This document shows positions 1 to 13,239 of a stretch of DNA of 64,000 nt, piece by piece. Location: assembly GCF_000327385.1 (NCBI RefSeq), contig NW_008709380.1, positions 200,911 through 264,910 on the forward strand, in the 5' to 3' direction. The notes below the pieces were generated by a model that made no database searches, was not told the DNA's origin, and saw nothing but the letters and a program-made list of their open reading frames with translations. The position numbers were made by a program, and so were the translations under genes. Position 1 is the stretch's first letter. Each line of letters starts with the position of its first letter. This DNA comes from Lottia gigantea. Its lineage: Eukaryota > Mollusca > Gastropoda > Lottiidae.

Positions 1-2070
1 GTAAAGAGGGCATGATACAAGAACAGCAGGAATCGAGAAATAAGATAAAGTCTTAGTATCATTTGCCTAACTGTTTATCACTTTTCTGTGCTATATAATT
101 TCTGAAATAAATCAATCTAACTACTGCTATGATACTTTATGTAATGAACCCACAAAAGATTTTTTATTGAAAGGGTTTAGAATTAGCTAATAAGGCAAAT
201 AATCATTTCCCCCTAACAGTTAACAAAGATTCAGAAGACAGGTATAGAATTCAGAGAAACATTTCACTTATTGCCCTGTTACATCTTTAATAAATTACAA
301 CTTATAAGAGTCTAATTCTGAGTCTAAAATTCATAAATGTATCTTGATAAGATAAGGCAGAGGAGGTCCTTTCTCTTATAGCCTTCATATATCGAGGAAG
401 ACTTAGTAAAACCCTCGTCACTCTACAAGAACTTAAATTCAGGCTAGGCAATTTATCCAATATTTTGACGACAAAGGCTAATATGAGATGGGAATGAATC
501 CCTCTAAGAGTAGATCTCTAGAATGATGCTCAGCTATCATTAAACCCAATTAATATTAATAAAAAACTGATGATCACTAATTTTCAAATAAATGCCACTT
601 ATTATTCTATTAATAACAATTGCAAAGTTCTAATTACAAAAATGACAAGATGCTGAAATGAAATAGTTAATAATGATTTCACAGCAAACATATTAATCAA
701 ACAATTCACTCTAACAGACAGGACCAATAGCTAGAACTAAGATGGGAGAGAGAAAATGGGGAGTTGCAGGGAGAAATTAATATCAAATTTCATTCAATTT
801 TCCTAGTTTAAAATGGTCTAGTACCAGCAATAATATTGCAAAACTCCTTAGAGGTTCTACAAGACTATAAAATCTTTTCTTGTATTGTGGAATTCAGGAA
901 TATAATTGGATTGTACACCAGTAAATACATTCAATCAGGGCCCTTTCAGATTTATATTTTGCTATATTTTGTAGCGTTTGATCCAATCAAATCACATAAG
1001 TTGATACAAGAAAAGAGCCCAATTAATAATATCAGATAAGAGCTTCAAAAAGCTCAAATATGAATTGGTTGCAATTTTTACAAAAATTGAGCCTATTGAA
1101 CAGTTTTTGCCTGTGTCATAGACTGGATCACCAACTAACGGGGTTCGAATAATAAAGGTGCAATATTACAGCCGTCTAGAGAGCCTATGATAATATTCAA
1201 AATCTAATCTAATCAGTCCAATATTATAATTATATATAGTAGCCTAGAAATGATATACCATGCTTATCATTCTACTTACTTTCCAATATTCCTAAAACAC
1301 ACAAATATTACATTTCATTCATTTTGAATTTCAGCTATCTGTTTAAAGGTGCCCTCACACCTGTTAATTGCGAATAATGAAAGTGGCCATGAGTTCCGAA
1401 CTCAACTTACAATTCAGTTGCATGAGAGTTGTGTTCGCACATTTGACCGCTATTCTTATTCGTAGGTATACGTAACTGGTGATCGCTATGGAGTTACGGC
1501 CCCTTAACCCTTTACCTCATAATAACCAGCATTCATAACCTATCTTTATTATTTGGGAATAAAAGTAAGCTAACATGTACATCCCAGTGTTTTATTTAGT
1601 CATGAGCAGGGATGGTATACATTCAACCAACTGCTAGAGCCAAGTTAACCTATTCATAACACCATTTTGGAAATTTGCATGTAGGAGATTAATTCTGTAA
1701 TGTGATACCAGCAAGTAAAGCGAACATTTTCATTTTGTTTCATAGATGTCTGGCTCTGATTACATTACTAATACTCATGACAATTAAAATTTAAAGCATT
1801 TGTTGTGAGACAAACCACAGCAAAACACAAAAGCAAATCAATGAAGTTCAGACAACAGTTTCCTTATAAGTCATTTATCACAAATCTTGATTTAAACATC
1901 ATGTAAATCTATTCTTTTTCAGTAACATTTGATCTTGAGATTTTTATGAAACAGAGTACTGCTCTGGGAGCAATGGAGATTCAAAATTCCAAGGAATATT
2001 TTAAAAGGTTCAGATGGTTTAAAAATAACAATAGGGACTGGCAGAGGAACTAAGAGAAGTAATACCATAC
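1..2070 (-). other. Myosin V intron (continues off left edge)
   Basis: AT-rich sequence downstream of the second myosin V exon on the minus strand. I looked for the next expected exon (the segment with the LPHLRNPD-type motif of class V myosins) on this strand and did not find it, so exon 3 lies beyond the left edge. No repeat, RNA gene or other coding segment was recognised. Confidence 0.6.
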
Positions 2071-5000
2071 CTCAGCCTCTTCATATTTTATAGCTGTTGT
2101 TTTCTGTCCTGTATAGTCTTCTAATAATTCTGCTGCTCTCCATACATTTTCAACATCAGGAATCCAGATTCGAGCCCCCTACAAATAGAAAAATAGAAAG
2201 ATAATTCCTTACTTTCTGCTCTTTTAAATCTAACTTGCTTGATTGGTACAGTAAACTTCACAGCAGCTTAACATTATGTAATAACTTTAAGTATTTATTG
2301 AAAATTGAATGGCTGTGGCCTTCTTGTTCTTGACTTTGATGCTTTTTTTGGCCCTCAAAATTGTAAAAACAGATTGGAACTTCACTGATACTTCTGACAA
2401 GATTTAATTGGATTTATCTTAATTTGCTCATTTGCAAGATGATTGGGTTTTCAGTAAGCATTTATCTTCCTTCAAAAAAGGAAACTGATCTCATGACATT
2501 TTAATTGGCTCTTAAGATACAGGTTAACTAATCAAATATAATTAAATAAACATCAGTAGAAAATACAATAGTTTTTATCATCAACAGTAGAATAGAAGGA
2601 TGAATAGATATAGTATAAACTCCTACTAGTCTCCTCCGAACTGCAATCCAAGCATCTCTATATAAACATTGATTTCCAATAATTGTGTTATCTGTCAAAT
2701 TGGACGTAAACCTAACAATTCCCTTCACTCACTCCACAGTGTAGTTTGATCTCAATCTTTAGTCACTGTCTATTTATCTTCCCAGAATGATTCTAATATT
2801 GTATTGTCTACAATCTACTTTGAATTAATTTTATTAAAAATTGGGTTACAATTTTCTTTCTCTTTTGTTTTCTAATATATTTCTTCTCCATTGTGATCTA
2901 ATGTTGTACTAAAACATGTTAGACTATAATGGAGACAAAAACATATCAAAAAACCAAAAAGAAAACAAAATTGTGATCTTAATTCAATTAGATAGTCTAG
3001 GAATATAATTTCAATAATATTTATCCCCTAATAAATATTTGTTGCCAAGCTTTATTGAATTTTCGTCTTTCTTAGAGATCTGCAAAACATAGCCATTGAC
3101 ACTGTCATTTTAACTCAGGAAAGTACAACCACAATAAACATAAAACACAAAATATCTGTATATAGGCTAGAAATGGAAACAGGAATTATCGCAGTAGCTT
3201 ATCTGTATACTTTTTACATCCAATACTTTGCCAAGGATGGTTTTATAACACTTGCAAACTGATTTCAGTCAATGGAAGAAACTGTTTATCTCAAATCAAA
3301 TAGATATAGAACAACTTCAATAACATGCAAAACAAATTTGATGGAAAGAAAAATCTACCTCAACATATCTATCCTCAGTTTCTATATTCCTTAAAACATA
3401 CTGTAACTGAAATCTGGAATATGGACTATCAATTTCTAGAACAGTAGTCCTTGTTTTTGGTTTAGTTCTGGTTGGTGACACAGGTGGAGAAGAACCACCC
3501 CAAAATTTTAAAATCTTATCCATATGGAATGCAATGTCACAAAACCCTAGCCGCCATCTTGGCTGAATAATGAGGAAAGGGTTGTATATTTAATAGTTAT
3601 AATATTATAAAATGTCAACCATACAATATCAGGCCAATTTTCTCATTAACAGCATATAATTGGCTCTGAATAACCAGTCAGAAATTTCAACCATTTGTGA
3701 TGGCTGCCATATACATGGTCATACTTGAATTTATATTGTGATTTATACTGGATGGAAGTTTATGATTTATGTCTTATACAAAGGTGAGTATATTATTAGA
3801 TACTTAGAATCTTTTTTCCCAATATTTCTATTCAGGAATACTGTTTTGGTTTCAGAAGAAACATGGGGATAAGCCATATGCTGATCAAGGCACAGAACAA
3901 AATAGATCTAAACTTCAACACACATATTATTTAGTAAAAAAAACTAATGCCTTGGTCAATAGATCAAAACAATCTGGAAAATCAACACCTATTGGGGACT
4001 AAAAAATATTTATGTGAGATAAATATGGGCATTGACATACAGTATATCTATTCTATATTCAAGTATTTTAATTGGTGACCATTGTTGACCTACACTAATG
4101 GGCGTTGGCTATATACCTCACATTTCTTACTACTGTAAACTCAAGGTGCACATTTTCTCTTACAATAAAGATTTTTTCAAGCGTGTTTTCAGCCACATTT
4201 AGTTCAGTGAAAAGAAACCACTTAGAAACTGTTCCAGAATTTAATTTTTCTTTATATTTTGATGTCAGAAATACTTATTAAATTAATTCAAACTTAAAGC
4301 ACATGAAAATATAGATACTTTATAGGAATTATGTCTATGCTTTTGACCTTCAAATCCATGTGCGGCTAGAATTATCCCCTTTGTAAAGTTAACATGATGA
4401 CTTGTCTTTTCTTGAGACTATGCCTTATATATAGAAATGCATATATAGAAAGTGAAATAACACGTTTGAGGTAGATTTGAAGAAATTATACAATTTTCGT
4501 GCTGTTCTAGTATTTCTGAAGACGTTCTAGTATTTCTGAAGACTATCTATTAATATTCCCAAATCAACCCAAGAAAATCGTGATGTGTCCCTTTAACATT
4601 GGCTGTTTAGAAGATGAAATATCCTCAAATAAAAGAAGGAGTGTGCCTATACCATCAATCTTGAAATGTTCATTTAATTTTCTAATTCCTTATAGTTCTA
4701 AAAGTTTAACATCTACTCAAACCCATTATACTGAAATAAGACAACAATTTATATACAAGTTATTCTCAATAATAGATATCAGAATGAAACAAACAAAATT
4801 TCATAAACAAATAAACCTGCTTTCTGCCACACCTTAAAAGTGTTGACAAAGAAAAACTGAGGTTTGTGTAAACCAAACAATTGTATCAACGAATTTGTAG
4901 CATTGGGAAAACAGTTGACACTCAAATCAAACTCTAGTATTGTTCTAAGCCTCTTATTTTGTTCAATTTGATTTGTAGTTTTGAGTGTTACAGAAGCACT

Positions 5001-7754
5001 GGCCAAGGTCAACATATGTTGTCTGGTTATCCATGGAATCATCAACAACGGAACAATTATCATTCTATTTCATGAGGAAAGAAAGAGAATAACCTATGCA
5101 AAACACCAAGAAAAACTTAAAGCACCCTTTTATTGTAAAAACTTGTTAAATAATTAAGAACAGGTGAAGGTCAGAAGGTGACTAGTTTATCTATTCCAAT
5201 TATTTATATTAGGGTATTGGATGCTTATCAATATATCAACTATTCATAAATTAATAGTAGCCTAATCCTATTTACAATCAATAAACAGGTCACATGAATC
5301 ATACCCCAAAATAAGGCTGTACAGTTGATAATATTATGGGAAAAAATGTCATCTATTCAAATAATATGTCACATACAGATGAGTTGACACCCTTGTAATA
5401 CAAATAGTTTTCATATCTTCAATGTAAGTTTTTAACTGTAACACACTTTAAATCGAATGACTGCATACCGATGCAAAATATGCTTAAGTACAATCATATC
5501 CAGATGTCAATTTGTGATATATATTATTATTGTTTTGCTCTTTCTTGAGGCTGTCAATTTCTACTGAGCTAATTAACTCGGACATACTAAGCTGACTGAC
5601 TCTTCAACTTGAAAATTCCAGTGTAAATAGAGGCTTTGATACAATAATCTCTGACCAACCCTGACAAATATAGGACACACTTGGATTCAACTTGTAAACT
5701 AGGACTCAATATGGGAAAATGTTTCATCTTTGAGGATTTTCTTAATTCTAAACTCTCCTGCAACTGACACTAAGTCCTTAAAGATCAATGGGCATAACAG
5801 TCATATATATCAGATATTAAAACATTGACTATAGAACAGTTTTGTTATTTGTATGTCAAGAACAACAGACTAATAATATATCATTCTATATGACAAGAGC
5901 TCATCCAATGTCATCGATTTTTTTTTAATTTTCAACACTAAAAAGTAATCATGTCTTGAGTAGACTATTTTAAAATGTGAACAATTTCAGTTTGTAAACA
6001 TGTTAATACTCATTAAGAACTTATACCGAAAAAAATCTATTTAGCATCTTTCAAAAAATGTATGTCATTAAAAAGCCTAGGTGTAGATTTTTAGTATTCC
6101 CAGAGTAAGAGTAAGTTATACAAGTGGTCTATTGTCATTGATCCCAACTCAAGGTGTCAACAATTTCATTAAGTAAATATAGTTAGTCTGTGTTCTATTG
6201 ACTTTATTTTAGTCTACATTATCTACCAACATCTACTTTCTTCTTCCATTCCAATTTGTGACTAATTGGTAAATCGAAGGAAAGATGGTACCAAGGAAAT
6301 AAGAAATGTGTTGAGGTAATGACCCAATAAAAAGTTCCAAATAAAAAAAATACTAAGTCATAAAAGAAAAATCCTGACTGTGCTTCTGAAATGTCCGCTT
6401 TAACCAGGTAATACAAAATGGCATAATCAGAATAGAATTACAAGAGAGTAGAGAGAATTAGAAGTAATCCATTATGAAAAATACAGCCTTAGTATGAACT
6501 TCTCAGAATAATTGTGATCAAATACAAGCTTATTAGTATTAATTAGATTACTGTTGATTATCCTAATACAATCTTTGATCTAATGACACATTAATTAATT
6601 CATTCAGTTTATATCAATTAAATAACTTGACCCAAGATTTGAACCATGTTGGCTAACACTCTCTTACACTTTTACTAATTAAGCCTCTTATCATTTAGAG
6701 TTCATTATCCTATAACATTTCATAAATATTTCTTTATCTTACACCTCATAACTAATCAAAAAAATTTATTTTGCCTTTTTTCTGAGGTCTCCACATTTGT
6801 ATATGATTTGTGTCTCCATTTAAAATTCATACAGACAGAATACTATAATATTATCTAATGTCAAGCTTTTGAAATGCTTTTGCATTAATATGTGAAGTGA
6901 AGGTTATACAAGTTTCAAGTCAATTTTGACATTTAAAACCTAGCCTACTTGTCAGTCCTGTGATATATCTGATACATATCATCATCATCATATGAAATAT
7001 TTCATTTATTGGTGCAAAATTTTTCTTAATGTTGAAGATAGACTGCTGCATAAATTTTGTGACTGACACTTTTTTTTGATAAATTTATTCAAAAGAATGA
7101 ATTACTGTTTGTATGTATACAAATAAGTTTAAATATAATAGCCTATAGGTCTACAACATTGTCTCCTTCTATTTTTATATCAACTTCCTTCACATTGTTT
7201 ATATTTGAATACCATCACTTATATATGAAGCAATAATCTATATACTAGAAAGTTGCTTTTTGTCCCAAAAATTCTAAATTCCATAATTATGCTTGAACTA
7301 CATAAGCAAATATTTTGTTCTATTTATTTTCTATGCTGGTGACTTCATAGTTAATAGTGCTCAGACTCTTCTGAGGAATACCCCCCCACCTCCTGTGAAA
7401 AATGGGGCAAGCTATTATAATCACCAATAAGTTATCTAAAAAATAAGAGAGTCTGCATTTTACATTTTCGAGAAGTTTTCATGCAATGACATGAATTATG
7501 ACTAAACAGAAAAACATCAACATATTTTTGGCCATGTCTAAGCTATGAATATTAATTTGGGATTATATTACAGGATTGGTGTGACTTCTAATTAAAATCT
7601 AATCATCAGTTACAAGTAATCTAATCAACAGGTGATTGGTGATGACTGTCAAGTTCAATGAACACTTCCCTTTCATTGACACAACACAAACAAAACAAAC
7701 CGATCACAAAATCAACACAAAACTCACCTTCGTGTATAATTCCTTCGTCGACAT
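2071..7754 (-). CDS. MYO5: Unconventional myosin V, N-terminal part (partial)
   Basis: Two coding exons read on the minus strand: 7754-7728 (MSTKELYTK) and 2178-2071 (36 codons starting GARIWIPDVENVW). Both junctions are phase 0, with donors GTGAGT and GTATGG and an acceptor ending TTTGTAG. Joined, the residues match the start of class V myosins, where 'ELYTK' is followed by 'xARVWIPDxEEVWxxAELLxDY'. This is the SH3-like subdomain in front of the motor head. The family carries vesicles, melanosomes and ER along actin; only about 45 of roughly 1800 residues are in view, so motor, IQ and cargo domains cannot be judged. The ATG at 7754 follows a YY1-like AAAATGGCCGC at about 7900-7890, which opens a short upstream ORF. 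The gene is divergent from the TBC gene. The class V assignment is firm because of WIPD and AELLxDY; other myosin classes lack this block. Confidence 0.86.
2179..3358 (-). other. Myosin V intron sequence
   Basis: Lies between exon 2 and the putative alternative first exon. AT-rich, with no recognisable repeat family or further exon. Short open frames here show no coding signature. Confidence 0.5.
3359..3523 (-). CDS. MYO5: Putative alternative first exon of myosin V
   Basis: An open 55-codon segment begins at ATG 3523 (MDKILKFWGGSSPP...) and ends exactly at a GAG|GTAGAT donor at 3359. It is phase 0, the phase needed to splice onto the exon at 2178-2071. The peptide has a Pro/Ser/Thr/Lys/Arg-rich stretch (SPPVSPTRTKPKTRT) followed by an ordered-looking part (EIDSPYSRFQLQYVLRNIE). 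About 30 bases upstream of the ATG is CAAGATGGCGGC (3561-3550), a YY1/TISU element typical of TATA-less start sites. No acceptor AG precedes the ATG, so it behaves as a first exon. Splicing to exon 2 would replace MSTKELYTK with this 55-residue N-terminus before the conserved WIPD block. Seen: open frame, donor phase, promoter element. Inferred: use as a myosin V isoform start. It could instead be the first exon of an unrelated gene, or a chance ORF. Confidence 0.5.
3550..3561 (-). promoter_or_regulatory. YY1 / TISU-type start-site element
   Basis: On the minus strand the sequence is CAAGATGGCGGC, an exact match to the TISU consensus (SAASATGGCGGC) and to the YY1 core. Its ATG opens a six-codon ORF (MAARVL then stop) that ends before ATG 3523 and is out of frame with it. 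Its position supports transcription starting just upstream of the alternative myosin exon. Confidence 0.55.
3562..7727 (-). other. Myosin V intron 1, nothing recognised
   Basis: About 4.2 kb of AT-rich intron between the canonical first coding exon and the alternative promoter. I saw no exon with a plausible splice-flanked frame, no tRNA-like element and no tandem repeat. The longest minus-strand open frame (about 5063-4779) has no recognisable domain. Confidence 0.5.
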
Positions 7755-8385
7755 GATGACCAATTAAAATTTCTAAAGTGTATACACCTATACTTCCCTA
7801 TTGAGTTAACACGTTTTTGTTGTTCAACGAAGATCCATATCCTAATTAATCAACTTTCAGTCACAAACGCTTCACAGGAAAATTTCATCGCGGCCATTTT
7901 CGAAGTGACTATTTCCGCCCACCTTTCCACTATTAAAGGGAGGCAACTGTCCAGGTGAAAATGAATAAGGGGAAAGTGGGGAAGATTTATAATCTCTCAC
8001 GGACATTACAAAAACTTTTACTTTTCTCATGAATATGTTTTAATATAAGCAATTTGACTACTTCGAATGTGCTAGGCTAGTTGACTGGCCTTGTTGGAGC
8101 AGTTGGGCCTTAGTTAGGAACATCTTGACCAGAGTTCCCTTGTAACTACGTAATAGCAAACCTATGACATACATTCATTGAATAGCATCCCCTCAATGAA
8201 TTAAATCGAATTCTATGCTATGATTTCCAAACCAGAGACTCACAACAATGTATTTTTAGATTTTGTAAACCTTTGGTCCAACGGCAGGCTAAATGTCCCA
8301 ATTTTCCCTACTTCTAAACTTTGGGTCTTGTCAAACGAGACTAACGCCTCCTAAGGAAAGATAACTCATTTATAAGTAAACAGCG
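7755..8385. promoter_or_regulatory. Divergent promoter region, MYO5 / TBC gene
   Basis: The two start codons point away from each other and lie 632 bp apart. On the minus strand AAAATGGCCGC (7900-7890) resembles a YY1 initiator element for the myosin; its ATG opens a 15-codon upstream ORF. A copy of the dispersed AAGGGAGRYAACT motif (aaagggaggcaact) sits at 7935-7948. No TATA box was noticed. Exact start sites cannot be fixed. Confidence 0.45.
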
Positions 8386-11300
8386 ATGTCTTCAATTAAT
8401 ATTATTCAAAGGTAATATTGTTATTTAAGCTTTTATAAATAGAGCCTAAAAATTGGACAAGTGGGAAAAGGTCCCATTTATTAAGCTCGGATAAAATTAA
8501 TCCAATTTCAAAAGACGTTATAGATTATTAATGGTGTTTAAACCTACTAAGGTCTTTACTAATGGTCGAATGGTGTGTGAGTCAGACCAAAATTACTTCT
8601 TTCATCTGCTAAGAACTGCTAATATCATGTTTAGGTTTTTATTAATTCAATCAAAGGATTTGATTTAAGTAACAAAAATGTATATGGTCTACTAATTAAT
8701 AATTGAGTACTGGTAACAGTAACTAAATAGGCTCTCACTTTGTAGACCTTTCCTAGGCCAAGTAGTAACACTGTCTCATTCCGAGCATTTGAGTAATTGT
8801 ACAACAGCACAACTTTAAGTTAAATAGGTTGAGATCTAGGCTGCTATCTCTTAGAATTAACAGAAAATTTAAATTCTCAAACTCTGCCAAAGGAGTCAAT
8901 ATTCATTTGGGGACTTACCTGGTGTGATAACTATACAGGTACAACATTACCCTTTATAATCCTTAGACTTACCCATCCATGTTTATCATTCTATTTCAGA
9001 CCATGTAGTGAAGATTCATCGTATGAAACAATAGATATATTACCAGACATTGCCTCATCACCTTCTATCAAATTAACAGATGATACCCCAGTCAGTAACA
9101 GAACAGAACCATTAACAGGAGAAGAATTTCAAAGTTTCTTAGATCAAGATGGTAGACTAGTCAATGAAATTGGGTTGAGAAAGGCAATATTCTTAGGTAA
9201 CTGAAATTATAATCTTGAGTTCTAACGTTCAATTATGAAAAGTTAACCGTGGAATTGATACTGCTCTGGGATTTAATTTTTCAAATGGTGTTCCAGTGAG
9301 AAATAAAAGGTTTATGTTTCAGTAAAAGGAACATTTTTTTGTATTTGAAATCTTTTTGTTGAATTTCAGGAAGTGTTGACTCAAGTATAAGAAAGCAAGT
9401 ATGGCAGTTTTTGTTTGGGTTATATCCTTGCACATCTACAAAAAGGTATGTAAATGTTTTTTGACCCAATTTTTTGTATTAATTTCCAAAATTAACGTTT
9501 AAATTTTGAAAATAAATTGACTATTGTGGACTGAAATTTCATTGATAAAGTAATTGATTTTGAAAATATTTTTTATGCAGAGAAAGAGATGCTTTGTTAA
9601 TAGATTATATAATAAAATATCATGAATTGAAAAATAGATGGAAGACAATGTTAGTTATTGATTCCAAACCTGGTGGTAAGTATTCTGTATTGCCATGTTT
9701 TAATCTTGTGTTTGAACAAACCAATGCATAGCAGCAACATTTTTTATTTGAGAATATAGCTAATCAATATTCTGTTCTAAAATTTGTTTTATAATCATTC
9801 CATTTTTTAAGTCCAACTTCTGTGGTTTTTGCATTTGTCTGTTAAATGTTTAATTTTAGTGGAATTTCGGTTCTACATAATTGATATGTCTCAAATTGAT
9901 GCTATCAGTGTCCCAAAAACACATTAAAAACTTAAAAACCTCTTTATAATCCCTTTAATTCATAATTATTTCAGCTTCCTTAATAGATCAGCTATTAGTA
10001 TCTACTTACCAGTTACCTGATACAGCTGAATCAGCTCAGTCTGTCAACAATGACCCTGAGTCTACTGGTGATTTCTTATCTAGTAGTAAAATAGATACAG
10101 AGATAAAAACTAAATATACCCCTAGACCACTAGATCTTTCACTATTAGACCAAACAAATATATCAGAACATATAAATACACCTGATATGGAACAGAAAAT
10201 AGAATTTATGAAAATTCAAGCTCAAGTAAGTACCAGGTTTTTTTCCCATTTGCACAAAGAATCTTAGAAGTGTATTACTATATCCACTCTGTGATGTTAC
10301 GTTGTTTGTTTTTTTTGTTGAAAATAAGAAAAGTATGCCTCCAGAATTCTGTAGGTATAAAAGTAAAAGCAAAAGTTTTTTAATCATATGTCACTCTGAT
10401 TTTGGCAATAAAATTTATAATTTAACAGGTATATGTTCAAAGACAAAGACTAGATATAGAAGAATTAAAAAATCAGATAAGAGTTATAGATAAAGATGTA
10501 CCTAGAACAGATAGAGATGAGGAATTTTTCAGGTAATTTTTTTTGTCTTTCTTGCTCTTGTTATTTTGAATTGTTAAGGCATTAGATTTGACTTAAATAT
10601 GGACATGCCTTGCCTGAATTGTCATACCTACGACAGTATTGGGTATGGTGAAGTCACTATTATTGGTGGCAATAATTGACTATCCTTACTATTTATTTCT
10701 TACCTTATTTTTTTCAGGGGTGCTGGTAATCCTAGATTAACTGAGTTAAGAGAAATATTAATAACATTTGCTGGTTTTAGTCCGGATTTAGGATATGCTC
10801 AAGGAATGAATGACATTTTAGCTAGATTTCTGTATGTAATGGGATCAGAGGTATGGATTATATTTATGAGTGTAGTCACTTTTAAGGACTTCTAATGAGG
10901 AATTGTGTCCCCTTCAAGATAGGGTATATTAGATATATGTCTAAGTTGTACAAATGTCCCCATTTTACCCTAACTGGATTAATGAAGATATGTTCTATTT
11001 TTTCAACTCCCTCTTATCCTCCTCAGTACTGTTGGCAATTTAGTGAAGTTCTTGTTTTGGAAAAGTCTCGTGTGTTTCAAAAATGAAGAATTTTTGGTTT
11101 TGTACATGATGGGACGATTTTTCTTAATTGAAAGGATGGAAACGAGTAGTCTTTTGATTTATATAATATCTGCTTACAGGTGGAGACTTTCTGGTGTTTT
11201 TATCATTATATGGAAAAGATAAAAGAAGATTTTATGGAAGTTGGGATGGTCAAAAAAATTGGTTTGTAAATTTTATTTCACCTTTCTTTTCATTTAGAGA

Positions 11301-12710
11301 AGACATGATTTAATTATGACAAGATGCAAGTCTAAAGAAAAAGAATTATTAGTTGACAAGTCTTATTAAAGCCTGAAACGAGACGTTTACAAAAGATTAT
11401 GGTTTAACAAATTCTCAAAACCTTTACTTTCAGAACTAGTAAAGATGTTATTAGGAGAAATTGATAATTCTTTACTACATCATTTTGAGTGTCATGACAT
11501 GGGTAATTTATTTTTCTGTCACAGGTGAGCAGACTTCTATATATTTAACTCCAACTGATCTGAAGCTTTGCACCAAGGAAAATGTTGGAGCTAGTGTCAT
11601 CGTGGCATTGATTGGACACATCAGTGACGTCATTTTGGTTCCTAGTTCTCAACGCTAAATAGACTCCCTCTGCCCAATCCTGTGATCAAAATTCTGACTG
11701 CAAGATTTGGTTAGTGAAGCAATAACCGAATACAACTTTTACTTTTAATGTTTCCGATATGCTTTCACCAAATTTTCAAGGGATTTTCTCACTCACCTAA
11801 CAGACAACCATATTTATATAATTTACTTTATTTTTCAGATGGTTGTTATTGGGCTTTAAAAGAGAATTTACATTCCAAGATTCATTAAAATGTTTTGAAA
11901 TTTTAAGTAGTCAACATTTAGAGCTCTCCTCAATGGAGGCTGAAACAGCTGTCAGGAGAGAAGAAATGAAAGAATTTGCAAATACAGGTGATTTAGTTTT
12001 GTATTTATTTTTTTGGTTGTCCTTTCTCAAATTGTTTTGATTAATTCTGTTTTTATTGTCCTTCAAAAGAACATTTAAGACCTCAAATTTCAAGTCATTC
12101 TGTGTTCTGAATTTCTGCAATATCAAACAAATTTGTGTACTTAGTACTTTGTACTTGGAATGGTCTGTTTTCTTATAGGCGGTGATACGCGAACCATTCC
12201 ACTAGAACCAAAAGAATATACATTTGAAGTTTTTATGTGTGTGGCCTTATTAATAGAATTAAGAGATGAATTGTTTAAATGTTCTGATATTGGAATGGTT
12301 TTTACCTGTATAAATAAGTAAGTGTCAAGTTAAGTCATCAAAAAATATTCTCTTATAAACAACATGTAATATTCCAAGATGGAAATATGTAAAGATATAT
12401 TGCCATTGATTCTATGACTTGTGTACACGACAAATTGAGCTGAATCAACAGACCTGTTCAGTGTCAATGGATCCCCATCTGTCTTAAACAATACATAAGC
12501 TTCTAACAACAGTGTAGTAATACAGTTATTTTTCTTTTCAGCCTAAAGATGGATTTAGAAGTTATTTTAACAATTTCTGAACGTTTATTTTTTACCTATT
12601 GTAAAAAGACAGTTGAAGACAGTTTTCATATGGTTGACAACTCTCCTGAACATAGTAAAAAGAAATTGCCTTCAAAATTTTTAGACAGAATTACAGGGTT
12701 AAACAGCTGA
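8386..12710 (+). CDS. TBC-domain Rab GTPase-activating protein (TBC1D15/16/17/25 type)
   Basis: Twelve exons: 8386-8411, 9000-9196, 9370-9445, 9581-9675, 9975-10225, 10429-10532, 10718-10850, 11180-11261, 11434-11524, 11839-11987, 12179-12317, 12542-12710. All splice sites are GT-AG, phases close, and 1512 nt give 503 residues. A short acidic N-terminus leads into the TBC domain from about residue 45 (PLTGEEFQSFLDQDGRL, then IRKQVWQFLFGLYP). The GAP catalytic pair is intact: Arg241 in IDKDVPRTDR and Gln278 in GYAQGMND. FCHRWLLLGFKREF follows. Such proteins speed GTP hydrolysis by Rabs on endolysosomal or autophagic membranes. A Ser/Thr-rich insert (about residues 132-215, exon 5) splits the first helices from the Arg finger. 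No PB1-like or LIR-bearing N-terminal region is seen, so assignment to TBC1D25 or another member is open. The start (MSSINIIQ) is chosen because the 26-nt exon has the needed phase and upstream stops. Confidence 0.9.
9857..9958 (-). mobile_element. TTAA-flanked foldback MITE, one arm
   Basis: Lies in intron 4 of the TBC gene. The arm reads from a 'tagtggaattt..ggttct' block through 'ttgatgctatcagtgtcc' to 'acctctttataatccctttaa', matching the right arm of the fuller copy at 31482-31784. The outer end is CCCT followed by TTAA. A more decayed left half may extend back to about 9740. Confidence 0.6.
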
Positions 12711-13185
12711 TAGTGCTTATGTTCAGATTTAGTGGTTGCATCACTTCTGATGAAATTTAACATTTGGAAAATTGCAATTTGGTTATAACTATTTCTTGTG
12801 TAAGATTTATTTTATTTGACTAAGAATGTCATATTAAACCTGGTAAAATGAAAGATATACTATATATAATGTATATTCTAATATATCCCTTTAAAACATT
12901 GTGTTGAAATCCAATCTAAAATGGTAATTAAAATATTACTATGGTTATATGTATTGTGAAATATAAGTTTATGCAACAGCTCAATTTGAGATTATCAGAT
13001 GAAAAGAGAAGTGATAGAAGTCTATATGGATGTAAAAGTGTAATCTAAAAGTGTCTAATCAAACTCAAATGTTATAAAGTTTTGAAATGTTATATGTTAA
13101 ATGTTATTTTTGTACTTATAGTGCCAAACATTGTATAAAGTCAAATTTTAAATTCTATAATAAATGAATTAAAAATGCAATCATT
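12711..13185 (+). other. 3' UTR and poly(A) signal of the TBC gene
   Basis: Non-coding sequence after the TGA at 12708-12710. The first AATAAA is at 13159-13164, about 450 bp past the stop, so cleavage is expected near 13180. Confidence 0.55.
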
Positions 13186-13239
13186 TCCTTTCTTTCACAA
13201 TATATACATGTAAGTCTATGTTATATGGTTATATATGCT

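Noticed and set aside
4779-5063. 94-codon minus-strand frame in the myosin V intron
   Set aside because: No homology is visible, it matches no known myosin V segment, and it has no convincing acceptor/donor pair in a usable phase.
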